Shown here piece by piece: positions 52,937-60,719 of a DNA stretch of 64,000 nt. The stretch covers positions 1-64,000 of the forward strand of contig JBGAPZ010000004.1 of assembly GCA_044220975.1 (NCBI GenBank), read 5' to 3'. Position 1 is the stretch's first letter; each line of letters opens with the position of its first letter. Source of the DNA: SZUA-430 sp044220975 (GTDB lineage Bacteria; Pseudomonadota; Alphaproteobacteria; Micropepsales; Micropepsaceae). The position numbers were made by a program, and so were the translations under genes. Below the pieces are notes generated by a model that had not been told where the DNA came from, made no database searches, and saw nothing but the letters and a program-made list of their open reading frames with translations.

Positions 52937-53215
52937 TCAGCGCGCTTGCTTGCCGAGGTCGGCGCGGACGGTCGGACCAGCCGCGCGGATGACCTCGCGC
53001 ATCTTCACGGGGCGGCGGTCGGGCCTGATGTCGAACAGATAGGCGTGCACGACCTTCTGATCGCGCTCGGCTGCGTGACCGGTGGCCAGCACAGCCTCGC
53101 TGTCGGCGCCGGTCACGACCAGAGCCGCATCCATGCTCTCAACCCACGCGCCGTCGGCGGCGAGATAGACCACCTCACCGTCGCTCAGCCGGTTTGCTGT
53201 CAGGACCTGGGCCAT
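52937..53215 (-). CDS. DUF2849 protein, sulfite-reductase associated
   Basis: A 92-residue protein with the DUF2849 pattern: ANRLSDGEVVYLAADGAWVESM, LVVTGADSEAVLATGHA and VVHAYLFDIRPDRRPVKMREVIRAAGPTVR (in parts). It is a standard first gene in alphaproteobacterial sulfite reductase operons, but its function is unknown. A good promoter lies just upstream. No cysG/cobA (siroheme synthesis) or cysH follows in this window, so the operon is a three-gene form. Confidence 0.88.
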   Translation of the reverse strand: MAQVLTANRLSDGEVVYLAADGAWVESMDAALVVTGADSEAVLATGHAAERDQKVVHAYLFDIRPDRRPVKMREVIRAAGPTVRADLGKQAR

Positions 53216-53245
53216 CGCTTAGGAACTTGCGCCTCCGTTCCTTCA

Positions 53246-53274
53246 AGAATGGTGTTTGAGGCCCTTATTGTCAA
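53246..53274 (-). promoter_or_regulatory. Candidate promoter of the sulfite reductase operon
   Basis: On the minus strand a perfect TTGACA (53269-53274) is followed after 17 bases by CATTCT (53246-53251), about 30 nt before the DUF2849 start. The region just upstream is strikingly AT-rich for this genome (53275-53325), as often seen at activated sulfur-assimilation promoters. Confidence 0.55.
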
Positions 53275-53352
53275 CTTTCTACGTGAAATAAAATAAATTA
53301 CACAAATTGTTGTTCAATCAGAGTGCACGGGTGTGAACCGCGAACTTTCGAA

Positions 53353-54141
53353 CTATTCAGAGGGCCGGGCACTTTCGTGCCAGTTCTTCAGGGCCTGGCG
53401 CTCGAGGAACGATAGGGCCGCATAGATCGCGATGCCTATGCCGGAGAGGAGGGCGAGGGCCGCGAAGGCTTTGGCGATTTTGAGGTTGAAGCCGGCCTCG
53501 TGGATCACCCAGGCGAGGCCCGTCGAGGAGCCCGAGCCGGCCGCGAACTCCGCAACGACGGCGCCAATGAGTGCGAGGCCGCCGGAGATTTTCATGCCCG
53601 TCAGGATGTTCGGCAGTGCGGCGGGAAACTGCAGGCGGATGAGGCGTTGCCAGCGGCTCGCGCCATAGAGGTCGAAGAGTTCGTGCAGTTGCCGGTCGGC
53701 GGAGCGCAAGCCCAGCGTCGCGTTCGCGAGGATCGGGAAGAAAGCCACGATGGTGGCGAGAATCAGCACGGCGCGCTCGGCATTGTCGAGGCCGACCCAG
53801 ATTAGGATCAGCGGCGCGATCGCGACGATAGGTGTGACTTGCAGCGTGACGGCATATGGAAGAAGTGCGCGTTCGATGGTGCGGCTTTGTGCGAATAGGA
53901 TCGCGAAGGCGATGCCGAAGACAAGCGCCAAAGCGAACGCTATGAACGTGACGCGGATCGTCACCCATGCGGCGCTCATCAGCGAATCCCAATTAGCGAC
54001 GGCGGCGGCGGCGATAGCTGACGGGGCCGGAAGCACGAACGGCGTGACGTCGAGTGCGTAGACTAGCCACTCCCATGCGCCCAAGGTCACGACGGCGACG
54101 AGGGCGGGAAGGCCGTACGCATAAATTTGTTCGCGGATCAA
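53353..54141 (-). CDS. ABC transporter permease (nitrate/sulfonate/taurine/thiamine-precursor type)
   Basis: The 262-residue permease has six hydrophobic segments and the coupling (EAA) loop around FDLYGASRWQRLIRLQFPAALPNILTGMKISGGLALIGAVVAEF (in parts), standard for the SsuC/TauC/NrtB/ThiX-type family. The start is a TTG that overlaps the ATPase stop by 4 bp (TTGA); no ATG is near. It is the last gene of a substrate-binding protein, ATPase, permease operon. Confidence 0.9.
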   Translation of the reverse strand: MIREQIYAYGLPALVAVVTLGAWEWLVYALDVTPFVLPAPSAIAAAAVANWDSLMSAAWVTIRVTFIAFALALVFGIAFAILFAQSRTIERALLPYAVTLQVTPIVAIAPLILIWVGLDNAERAVLILATIVAFFPILANATLGLRSADRQLHELFDLYGASRWQRLIRLQFPAALPNILTGMKISGGLALIGAVVAEFAAGSGSSTGLAWVIHEAGFNLKIAKAFAALALLSGIGIAIYAALSFLERQALKNWHESARPSE

Positions 54142-54878
54142 CTTGGCGCTCCCTCGCGTTGGAGTGCCCCGCGCACTTGGCGGCAACGTTCGCCATAGAT
54201 CGGTGTCATGCGGAAGTCGGCGCTGCGCGTCTTTGGTTCGGCCATCGCGATGTCGGCGATGATGCGACCGGGGCGCGGACTTAGCGCAATGATGCGCGAC
54301 GAGAGGTAGACGCTTTCGTAGACGGAATGCGTGACGAAGACGATTGTCAGGTTCTTGGCGGCCCACAATTCGCGCAGTTCGTCGTTCAACCTGTCGCGCG
54401 TCAGCTCGTCGAGGGCGGCGAAGGGTTCATCCATGAGAAGCACCGAGGCTTCCATCGCGAGAGCGCGCGCGATTGAGACCCGCATGCGCATGCCGCCGGA
54501 GAGTTCTCGTGGGTAGACGTTCGCGAACTTCGTGAGACCGACGAGTTCGAGCGTGGCATTGACGCGTGCGACGGCTGCCGGCTCGTCGGTCCGCGCCAGG
54601 TCGAGCGGCAAGCGGACGTTGTTGGCAACCGTTGCCCAGGGCATGAGGGCTGCATCTTGGAACACAAATCCGAGGCTCGGCCTCTTGCCCTCCCACGTTA
54701 CGCTGCCGCTGCTCGGCTCAGTCAGTCCTGCGATCAGGCGCAGGGCCGTGCTTTTTCCGCATCCGGAGGGGCCTACAAGCGAGACGAATTCGCCCGGTTC
54801 GACGGTGAAACTCACTCTGTCGAGCGCGAGCGTGCCGTTTGGGAAGGTCTTGGCAACGTTATCGAAGGAAAGCAGCAA
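54138..54878 (-). CDS. ABC transporter ATP-binding protein (same importer)
   Basis: A 246-residue ATPase with Walker A LVGPSGCGKSTALRL, signature LSGGMRMRVSIARAL, Walker B VLLMDEPFAALDE and the switch histidine in VTHSVYESVYLS. The TTG start directly follows the stop codon of the binding-protein gene. The SsuB/TauB/NrtD-type sequence matches the permease. It energises uptake of a small organic molecule. Confidence 0.92.
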   Translation of the reverse strand: MLLSFDNVAKTFPNGTLALDRVSFTVEPGEFVSLVGPSGCGKSTALRLIAGLTEPSSGSVTWEGKRPSLGFVFQDAALMPWATVANNVRLPLDLARTDEPAAVARVNATLELVGLTKFANVYPRELSGGMRMRVSIARALAMEASVLLMDEPFAALDELTRDRLNDELRELWAAKNLTIVFVTHSVYESVYLSSRIIALSPRPGRIIADIAMAEPKTRSADFRMTPIYGERCRQVRGALQREGAPS

Positions 54879-55937
54879 TCACTTCTGCTCGGTGGTTGGC
54901 GGCGGGACGACACCATGGCCCTTGTTTACGAAGGCAAGGGTATAGGCTTTCGCGACGTCGACCTTGTCATCGTAGACTTTGCTGATCTTCATTAGGTCGA
55001 AAAACGCGTTCCAGCGCGCTTGTGTCATCGCGCCGACGCCCAGAGTTGCTGCATCACCGCCTTGGACCATGCCACGACCACGCATTTGCGCGATCGCGTT
55101 TGCTATGATCGCGTCGGTCATTTCGGGGTTGTCTTGTTTGATCAGTGCGTTCGCAGGCGCGGGATTGCCGTTCAGATAGCTGTTCCAACCGTCGATCGAC
55201 GCATCGACGAACGCCTGTACGACTTGCGGCCGGTTGCGGACGTCTGACCCGCGCGCCATGATGAAGTTCGAATAGCCGGGATAGCCATAGTCTGCGAGCA
55301 GGAAGACTTGCGGCTTGATCTTGCCTTCCGTTTCGATCGTGAAGGGTTCCGATGTGACGTAGCCCTGCTGGATCGCTTTCGCGTCGGTCAGGAACGGGGC
55401 CAAGTTGAACGTGTACTTGCGTATTTGCTTGTCTTCGAACTTGAAGTTGGCCTTGGCCCATATCCACCAGGTGGAGACGGTTGCATCCGACACCATGATG
55501 GCCTTGCCCTTCATGTCGGCGAGCGACTTGATGTCCTGGCGCTCGTGCGTGATCAGTACTTGCGGATCTTTTTGGAAAATCGCGGCAACCGCGACGGCAT
55601 CGCCGCCGGCTGCGACGAGGTTCAACGGCTGAAAGGAGTTTGAGCCCATCGCGAAATCGACCGCACCGGCCGCGATGAGTTGTGGCGTGTTCACGGTCGG
55701 GCCGCCCTGCTTGATCGTGACTTCGAGACCCGCTTTCTTGTAGAGCCCCGTTGCGAGCGCTTGGTAGAAGCCGCCGTGTTCGGCTTGCGCTTTCCAGTCG
55801 GTCACAAAGGTGACCTTGATCAGCTTCGGTTCAGGCGTCGGTGCCGCCACTTCTTCTTTCTTCTCCGGCTCTTTGCCGCAAGACGCGATGAGAAGGGCAA
55901 TCAGTGCAAGTACGAGAAATTTGGCGAGGCGCGGCAT
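54879..55937 (-). CDS. NMT1/THI5-type ABC substrate-binding lipoprotein
   Basis: The 352-residue protein has a lipobox IASC (Cys near residue 20) followed by a Glu/Lys/Pro-rich linker. The two-lobed binding domain contains VTFVTDWKAQAEHGGFYQALATGLYKKAGLEVTI (in part), GAVDFAMGSNS, IMVSDATVSTWWIW and YGYPGYSNFIMARGSDV. This is the NMT1/THI5-like family, whose ThiY members bind thiamine pyrimidine precursors; others bind sulfonates or riboflavin. The ligand is not certain. Start taken at 55937 to give the lipoprotein signal. No TPP riboswitch is visible upstream. Confidence 0.87.
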   Translation of the reverse strand: MPRLAKFLVLALIALLIASCGKEPEKKEEVAAPTPEPKLIKVTFVTDWKAQAEHGGFYQALATGLYKKAGLEVTIKQGGPTVNTPQLIAAGAVDFAMGSNSFQPLNLVAAGGDAVAVAAIFQKDPQVLITHERQDIKSLADMKGKAIMVSDATVSTWWIWAKANFKFEDKQIRKYTFNLAPFLTDAKAIQQGYVTSEPFTIETEGKIKPQVFLLADYGYPGYSNFIMARGSDVRNRPQVVQAFVDASIDGWNSYLNGNPAPANALIKQDNPEMTDAIIANAIAQMRGRGMVQGGDAATLGVGAMTQARWNAFFDLMKISKVYDDKVDVAKAYTLAFVNKGHGVVPPPTTEQK

Positions 55938-56000
55938 GAGCTTTGAGTCCGGGTGAACGTTGATCGCACACCCTAGCTCAAACGCCAGGACGGTGGCCAA

Positions 56001-56522
56001 TTACATCGGCTCGCATTTCGCCGCACGCCGCTGCTGATCGAGTTCGGCCTCGCGTGCGTCGTCGTTGACGAGCGTGCGGAACAGGACGATTCCGCGCGAT
56101 GTCGATGCGGTCACGATGCGCGTGCCCTCCGGCTGCGGCGGGACCGTTTGACCTTGGCCCATCAGCACGATGGATGCCGGCAAGCCTTTGGTCTGCGTGT
56201 CGTTCAGTACGAAGAAGTTGTCGGTGTTCGCCGCATAGATCGCGACAGACCAATAGGTGTCGGTCGGCGCCGCCGTCGTGATCTTCAGCGGGCGGCGCGA
56301 CACGTCGAACACGCACAATGAGTAGAGCAGGTCGGGGCTGGGTTTCACGATCCGGCGCGCGGCGGCGGTCGCGCGTTCGTTGTGTGTTATCTGGTTCGTG
56401 CCCTTTGCGCCGATCGCAGACATGACACGCGACATGATGAGCGTCGGGGCGTAGGCCACTGCCGCCCAATGGACGATCGCCGCTAAGACTAGCGTAAACG
56501 CGCCCCACCTCAACCAGATCAT
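56001..56522 (-). CDS. DUF1254 membrane-anchored protein
   Basis: The 173-residue protein has an N-terminal transmembrane helix (residues 4-24) and a DUF1254-like domain: SPDLLYSLCVFDVSRRPLKI, TDTYWSVAIYAANTDNFFVLND and IVLFRTLVNDD (in parts). The ATG overlaps the preceding DUF1214 gene's stop by 4 bp. In many bacteria DUF1254 and DUF1214 occur in one protein; here they are separate small coupled proteins, as in many Alphaproteobacteria. The fold is related to jelly-roll sugar-binding or envelope proteins, with no assigned function. Confidence 0.8.
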   Translation of the reverse strand: MIWLRWGAFTLVLAAIVHWAAVAYAPTLIMSRVMSAIGAKGTNQITHNERATAAARRIVKPSPDLLYSLCVFDVSRRPLKITTAAPTDTYWSVAIYAANTDNFFVLNDTQTKGLPASIVLMGQGQTVPPQPEGTRIVTASTSRGIVLFRTLVNDDAREAELDQQRRAAKCEPM

Positions 56523-57094
56523 GAGCACGCCTCCTTCGTGATGGAGGGGAGTGCGACACCCGCGGGATCGTCCCTGACGGTCGGCCCGGGGTTGTAGAGG
56601 CGCAGCGTTAGCTGGAAGCCATCGGGCGATGCGGCGATCCAGTTCTGCGCTTCCGGTGTCGTTGAAACACGGATGACGAAGTTGCCGTCGGGGCCACGCA
56701 CGACGTTCGTCTTGCTGACCGCGTAGCGCTTGGCCGGGTTGTCGATTAGGAGGTGGTCGGTGCCGTAGGCCGTGATGCTCCACCAACGTGCGTCCGGGTC
56801 GCGACCTTCAATACGATAGGCGCATTTTGAGTCAAACGGTTGGCCCGCGCTGTCTTGTGTTGTGCCGTAGTAGATCGTCTCGTCCTTGGTTAGAGCGAGG
56901 AGGCCCGCAATCGCGACGGCGGTACGTGTGTAGTTGTCGGCGTTGGTGCCGCCTGCCGCGAGGTTCGCCGACCACGGTCCGTTCTTGACGACCGAACCCG
57001 CCGGCATGGCGCCTTGTACGGCGAAGTAGGCGCTACCCAACCCCAGTGCGACGGCCACGACAACCGCAGCCAACATCCTTAGAACGAATCTCAC
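56519..57094 (-). CDS. DUF1214 membrane-anchored protein
   Basis: The 191-residue protein has an N-terminal membrane anchor (residues 6-28) and a DUF1214 domain: NGPWSANLAAGGTNADNYTRTAVA, LTKDETIYYGTTQDSAGQPFDSKCAYRI (in part), RWWSITAYGTDHLLIDN and NWIAASPDGFQLTLRLYNPGP (in part). It is the first of the coupled DUF1214-DUF1254 pair. The function is not known. It is preceded by the class A PBP gene on the same strand. Confidence 0.85.
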   Translation of the reverse strand: MRFVLRMLAAVVVAVALGLGSAYFAVQGAMPAGSVVKNGPWSANLAAGGTNADNYTRTAVAIAGLLALTKDETIYYGTTQDSAGQPFDSKCAYRIEGRDPDARWWSITAYGTDHLLIDNPAKRYAVSKTNVVRGPDGNFVIRVSTTPEAQNWIAASPDGFQLTLRLYNPGPTVRDDPAGVALPSITKEACS

Positions 57095-57175
57095 CCGGGA
57101 CCGACTCCGTTGCTGGCCGCCTATCTTAAGGGGTCGGCGAAGCGCTGCCAGTCTCCCATCTGCACCAGTTTAGCG

Positions 57176-59398
57176 TCAGTTCGGCGGCGGTTCGCTCGGG
57201 TCGGGCTCGGGTTCGTCAGCCGGGTCCTCAGGGTCGGGCGCCTGCTCGCGGCGCGGCCTGCGCGCGGTCGCCGCGATCGAAGGCGCTCCGTCCGCGTTTA
57301 CGTCGACACCGTCTTCGTCTTCGTCAGGCACAGGCTGCGACTGCGGCACATAGCGTGGCGGGGGTGGCGGCGGCGGAACGGGCGCGGCGTTGCGCGGGTG
57401 ATCGCCGCCGAAAAGGCTGTCGAAGAAATCTTCGATTACGCCGGGCCTGTCCTCATGGCGATCGGTGTATTCGCCGTCACGCTCGACCCACGGATTGTCC
57501 GGCTCGTTTTGCGCATACGCGTCGGAATCGCCGTACATGTCGACGCCTGGCAGATTGTGGACCGCGATGTTCTTGTGGGCGGCCAGCATGTAGGCCTTCC
57601 AGATGCTCGCAGGCAGGCTGCCGCCGACGACCTTTTTCATCGACGTATTGTCGTCGTTTCCGACCCAGACGCCGGTTACAAAATCGGCGGTGTAACCGAC
57701 GAACCAGGCGTCGCGCCATTCTTGGCTCGTGCCGGTTTTCGCGCCAACGGGACGCGGGTCGAGATCGGCGCGCTGTCCGGTGCCGGTTTGCACGACCTCG
57801 AACATCATCTGGTTCATCTCTTGTAATGTGCGCTGGTTCATCACCGTGATCGGCGGTGCCGGCCGGTATTGGTAGAGCACGGTGCCGTCGGACGTGCGGA
57901 CCTCAAGGATCGCATAGGGGTCGACGCGGTTACCGTTGTTCGCGAAGGCACCGAAGGCGCGCGTCATTTCAAACAGCGTGACTTCGGATGTTCCCAACGG
58001 GAGCGAACGGTTCGGTTCGAGCGGCGAGGTAATGCCCAGACGCTGCGCGACGGCGATAATCTTGCGGCGACCGACTTCGTCTGCCACACGCACAGCGACG
58101 GTGTTGATCGACTTCGCCAGCGCTTCGCGCAGCGAGATTTCGCCCAGATACGAGCCGTCGTAATTCTGCGGGCTCCATCCGCGGCTCTCATAGGGTGCGT
58201 CTTCGCGCACGTCATCGGGCGTCAATCCATGCTCGAGCGCCGCCATATAGACGAACGGTTTGAACGACGAGCCGGGCTGGCGGCGCGCTTGATAGGCGCG
58301 GTTGAACGTCGAGTTCGTATAGTCCTTGCCGCCGACGATGCTGCGCACGGCGCCGTTCGGCTCCATCGCGACCAGCGCCGCTTGCGTGGCGCCGCGGGTT
58401 TTGCCTTCGCGATCGAGGACCTTCACTAGATTTGTCTCGGCCACGGCCTGGAGCTTCGTGTCGATCGTGGTGCGGACGATCAGGTCTTTGTCGGGGCGGA
58501 TGTCGAGCTTCGTCAGCTGGTCCATCACGAAGTCGGCGAAGTAGTTCGCGCTTTCGACGCCTTCGTTCAGAACCGGCGTTGCCGGTTTCGCTTTGGCTTT
58601 GCGCGCGTCTTCATCTGAGATTTGGCCGTCCTGATGCAGCAGTTCAACGACCAGGTTCGCGCGCTGTTGTGCCAGCTTGAGGTTGACGTCCGGCGAGTAT
58701 TTAGACGGTGCGCGCGTGAGGGCGGCCAACATCGCCGCTTCAGGCAGCGTCACATTGCGCACCGACTTGCCGAAATACTCGCGCGCGGCGGCGTCAACAC
58801 CGTAGGCGCCCGAGCCCAAATAGATGCGGTTGAGATAGAGCGTTAGGATTTCGTCTTTGGAGTAGTGGCGCTCCAACCAGAAGGACAAGAACAGTTCCTC
58901 GAACTTGCGCGACCAGGTGCGCTCTGGTTTCAGGAATGTGTTCTTGGCGAGTTGTTGGGTGATCGTCGATCCGCCTTGCACCACCCCGCCCGCGCGCCAG
59001 TTCGCGAAGAACGCGCGTAGGAGACCGCGGTAGTCGATGCCGGAGTGAGTGTAGAAGCGACGGTCCTCCGTGACGATGAACGCCGCCGGCAGATATGCGG
59101 GCATCTCGTCCAGCTTTACGCGATAGCCGAATGCGGCGCCGCGGGTCGCGAAGACCTTTCCTTCCGCGTCCATTAGGGTGATCGACGGTGTGCGGTTCAC
59201 TTCACCGAGGCGGTCGGCGGTGATCGGCAGATCGGGCGCATAGAGATAGTAGAGCGCGACGAAACAGGCGGAGAAAAATAGGACGATGCCACCGACGCCC
59301 GTCGCGAGCCAAAACCACCATGGACGACGCGTGCGAACGGGCTCGCGATCCCATGGGTCGGGCGCGTTGGGCAGGCTGCCAGGGTCTTCTGTGGACAT
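57176..59398 (-). CDS. Class A penicillin-binding protein (bifunctional, PBP1A-type)
   Basis: The 740-residue protein has an N-terminal membrane anchor (about residues 27-50) and a GT51 glycosyltransferase domain with E111 in VTEDRRFYTHSGIDYRG and GGSTITQQLAKN. The transpeptidase domain has S377-S-F-K, SxN (AKSINTVAV) and KTG (GAKTGTSQEWRDAWFVG). It polymerises and cross-links peptidoglycan in the periplasm. The C-terminal 100 residues are disordered, with a Pro run and alternating Glu/Asp/Pro (PDPEDPADEPEPDPSEPPPN, in part). Length and domain order are typical of PBP1A/1C-like proteins of Alphaproteobacteria. Confidence 0.94.
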   Translation of the reverse strand: MSTEDPGSLPNAPDPWDREPVRTRRPWWFWLATGVGGIVLFFSACFVALYYLYAPDLPITADRLGEVNRTPSITLMDAEGKVFATRGAAFGYRVKLDEMPAYLPAAFIVTEDRRFYTHSGIDYRGLLRAFFANWRAGGVVQGGSTITQQLAKNTFLKPERTWSRKFEELFLSFWLERHYSKDEILTLYLNRIYLGSGAYGVDAAAREYFGKSVRNVTLPEAAMLAALTRAPSKYSPDVNLKLAQQRANLVVELLHQDGQISDEDARKAKAKPATPVLNEGVESANYFADFVMDQLTKLDIRPDKDLIVRTTIDTKLQAVAETNLVKVLDREGKTRGATQAALVAMEPNGAVRSIVGGKDYTNSTFNRAYQARRQPGSSFKPFVYMAALEHGLTPDDVREDAPYESRGWSPQNYDGSYLGEISLREALAKSINTVAVRVADEVGRRKIIAVAQRLGITSPLEPNRSLPLGTSEVTLFEMTRAFGAFANNGNRVDPYAILEVRTSDGTVLYQYRPAPPITVMNQRTLQEMNQMMFEVVQTGTGQRADLDPRPVGAKTGTSQEWRDAWFVGYTADFVTGVWVGNDDNTSMKKVVGGSLPASIWKAYMLAAHKNIAVHNLPGVDMYGDSDAYAQNEPDNPWVERDGEYTDRHEDRPGVIEDFFDSLFGGDHPRNAAPVPPPPPPPRYVPQSQPVPDEDEDGVDVNADGAPSIAATARRPRREQAPDPEDPADEPEPDPSEPPPN

Positions 59399-60400
59399 AC
59401 TTTTTAGCCGGGGAGACCCCGCCTCACGAATTGCAACCGCTATTCTTTCACCGGCCCGCGTACCCTACCAGGTGCCATTGTCACTCACCTGAGGGTTGGC
59501 CGAAATCGAAGCGGCGGCTTGATTAAGGATCGTTCATGCCCCGTCGCCAGTGACGGTCAGGAACAATGGCCTGGAACATGTGTGCCGAAGGCGCCTAGTG
59601 CATGGCGGATTTGAGGCTGAAGTATGTGCGTGGCGACGCGTCGCCATCGCGTGCCTTTGAGCCCACCCCTGGCATGCGGCGCAGGCCCACCGTCGCGGCG
59701 TGGGCAAGGCGGTCGCAAGATCGTGAAGGCGACACCCGACGCCGACGGGTGCATGCGGTTAACAGGGTTACTGCTGTCTACGAACGAAGCCGATTGAATG
59801 CACGCGACCCATCGCGGGGGCGACGGCTCAGCTACCCAGCGTTGGTATCCGCGTGGGCTGCTGTCATTCGCATCGGTCGGCAACCGGCGCGCCGAACGTT
59901 CTCAGTTGAGACTGTCGAATCGGACGGGTCGATGTCGCCGTGGCTTCGGCTCCGCTCTGTCGCCAAGCGAATCACTTCTACCTCTCGACTTGTTTGAACG
60001 TGCGAGTTCGCATCTGGCGTTGTGCTGCGTGTGTTGGATGAATCAGGCGTTGCACCGATTGCACTTGCCCGACACGTCAGTGACGTCCGGAAGCGATTCG
60101 CTAACAGCGCACGCTAAAGTCGATGCGGAGTGCGTGTTGGGCGCGCACTCGATAGGTGCACTCAACTTATCCGCATGGAAAACTTAACTCGCGGCGCGAT
60201 CGAATCGTATGCGCGAAAAAATTCCTCGCATCTCTGTCGATTCAGCAGTTGACCGCAAATCGCTTCGCGCTCATAAGCGATGAAGCAGTGTCAAGTGCGC
60301 TGTTGGCGTTTCCGATCGCACTGATGTTCGATGGTCACACGTCACAGCGTTCAGTTTGGTGCCGCCGCAAAAATCCGATTGTTGAACGGAGAGTGGGTAA
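59399..60400. other. 1-kb region without a convincing gene
   Basis: Several open frames exist but have Arg/Ser/His-rich compositions typical of shadow translation. The segment 59640-59910 is unusually rich in short inverted repeats, for example GCCCAC (59687-59692)/GTGGGC (59700-59705 area) and ACCCG/CGGGT near 59735-59750, so a structured RNA is possible. The right part, 60000-60400, is less GC-rich and leads into two tiny genes. The PBP promoter should lie at the left edge. Confidence 0.4.
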
Positions 60401-60559
60401 ATGGATTTGTTCCTCGCGGTGGGGGTGTTGTTTGGAATTGGTTACGCTGCGGGTTTCGGGGTGAGGGCCCTGGGCGCGCAGCGGCGTGGTTCGCGGTACC
60501 GGCCGATGTCGTCGTTGCGCGACTTCGACTATCGTGAGGACCCGGTATGGACGCGTTGA
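60401..60559 (+). CDS. Tiny membrane protein, 52 residues
   Basis: A 52-codon frame with ATG at 60401 and GGAGAG 11 bases upstream. It has one hydrophobic helix (LFLAVGVLFGIGYAAGF, residues 3-19) followed by a basic, then mixed tail (RGSRYRP, LRDFDYREDPVW). It overlaps the next tiny gene by 13 bp in a different frame. The small-residue-rich helix and positive tail fit a bitopic membrane protein. No family is recognised. Supported by ribosome site, composition and pairing with the next gene. Confidence 0.5.
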   Translation: MDLFLAVGVLFGIGYAAGFGVRALGAQRRGSRYRPMSSLRDFDYREDPVWTR

Positions 60560-60663
60560 TCATCGCCAGCTTCATTATCGGCGCCGGGTTCTTGACCGGC
60601 TTTCTCGTGCGCGACCGGGGGCTTCGCCGCCGTCGCATGATCGAGCGGAAACTGGGCCTCTAG
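60547..60663 (+). CDS. Tiny membrane protein, 38 residues
   Basis: A 38-codon frame with ATG at 60547 and GAGG about seven bases upstream. It has one hydrophobic helix (LIIASFIIGAGFLTGFLV, residues 4-21) and a strongly basic tail (RDRGLRRRR). The layout repeats that of the preceding tiny gene: small-residue helix, then positive tail. It lies 47-56 nt before the acyl-CoA dehydrogenase pair. Such tiny proteins often modulate larger membrane partners, but nothing here names one. Confidence 0.5.
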   Translation: MDALIIASFIIGAGFLTGFLVRDRGLRRRRMIERKLGL

Positions 60664-60719
60664 CGGTCCAACTCATTGACGGTTGAGCAACCGATCCGGG
60701 GTGCGCCATAGTGGGCGCC

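Noticed and set aside
55938..56000. TPP riboswitch before the THI5-like binding protein
   Set aside because: The conserved CUGAGA and GAUCUGGAUAAUGCCAGCG-type blocks are absent.
59602..59997. 131-codon open frame in the 1-kb gap
   Set aside because: Arg-rich translation with frames open on both strands at once, which is typical of GC-rich non-coding DNA.
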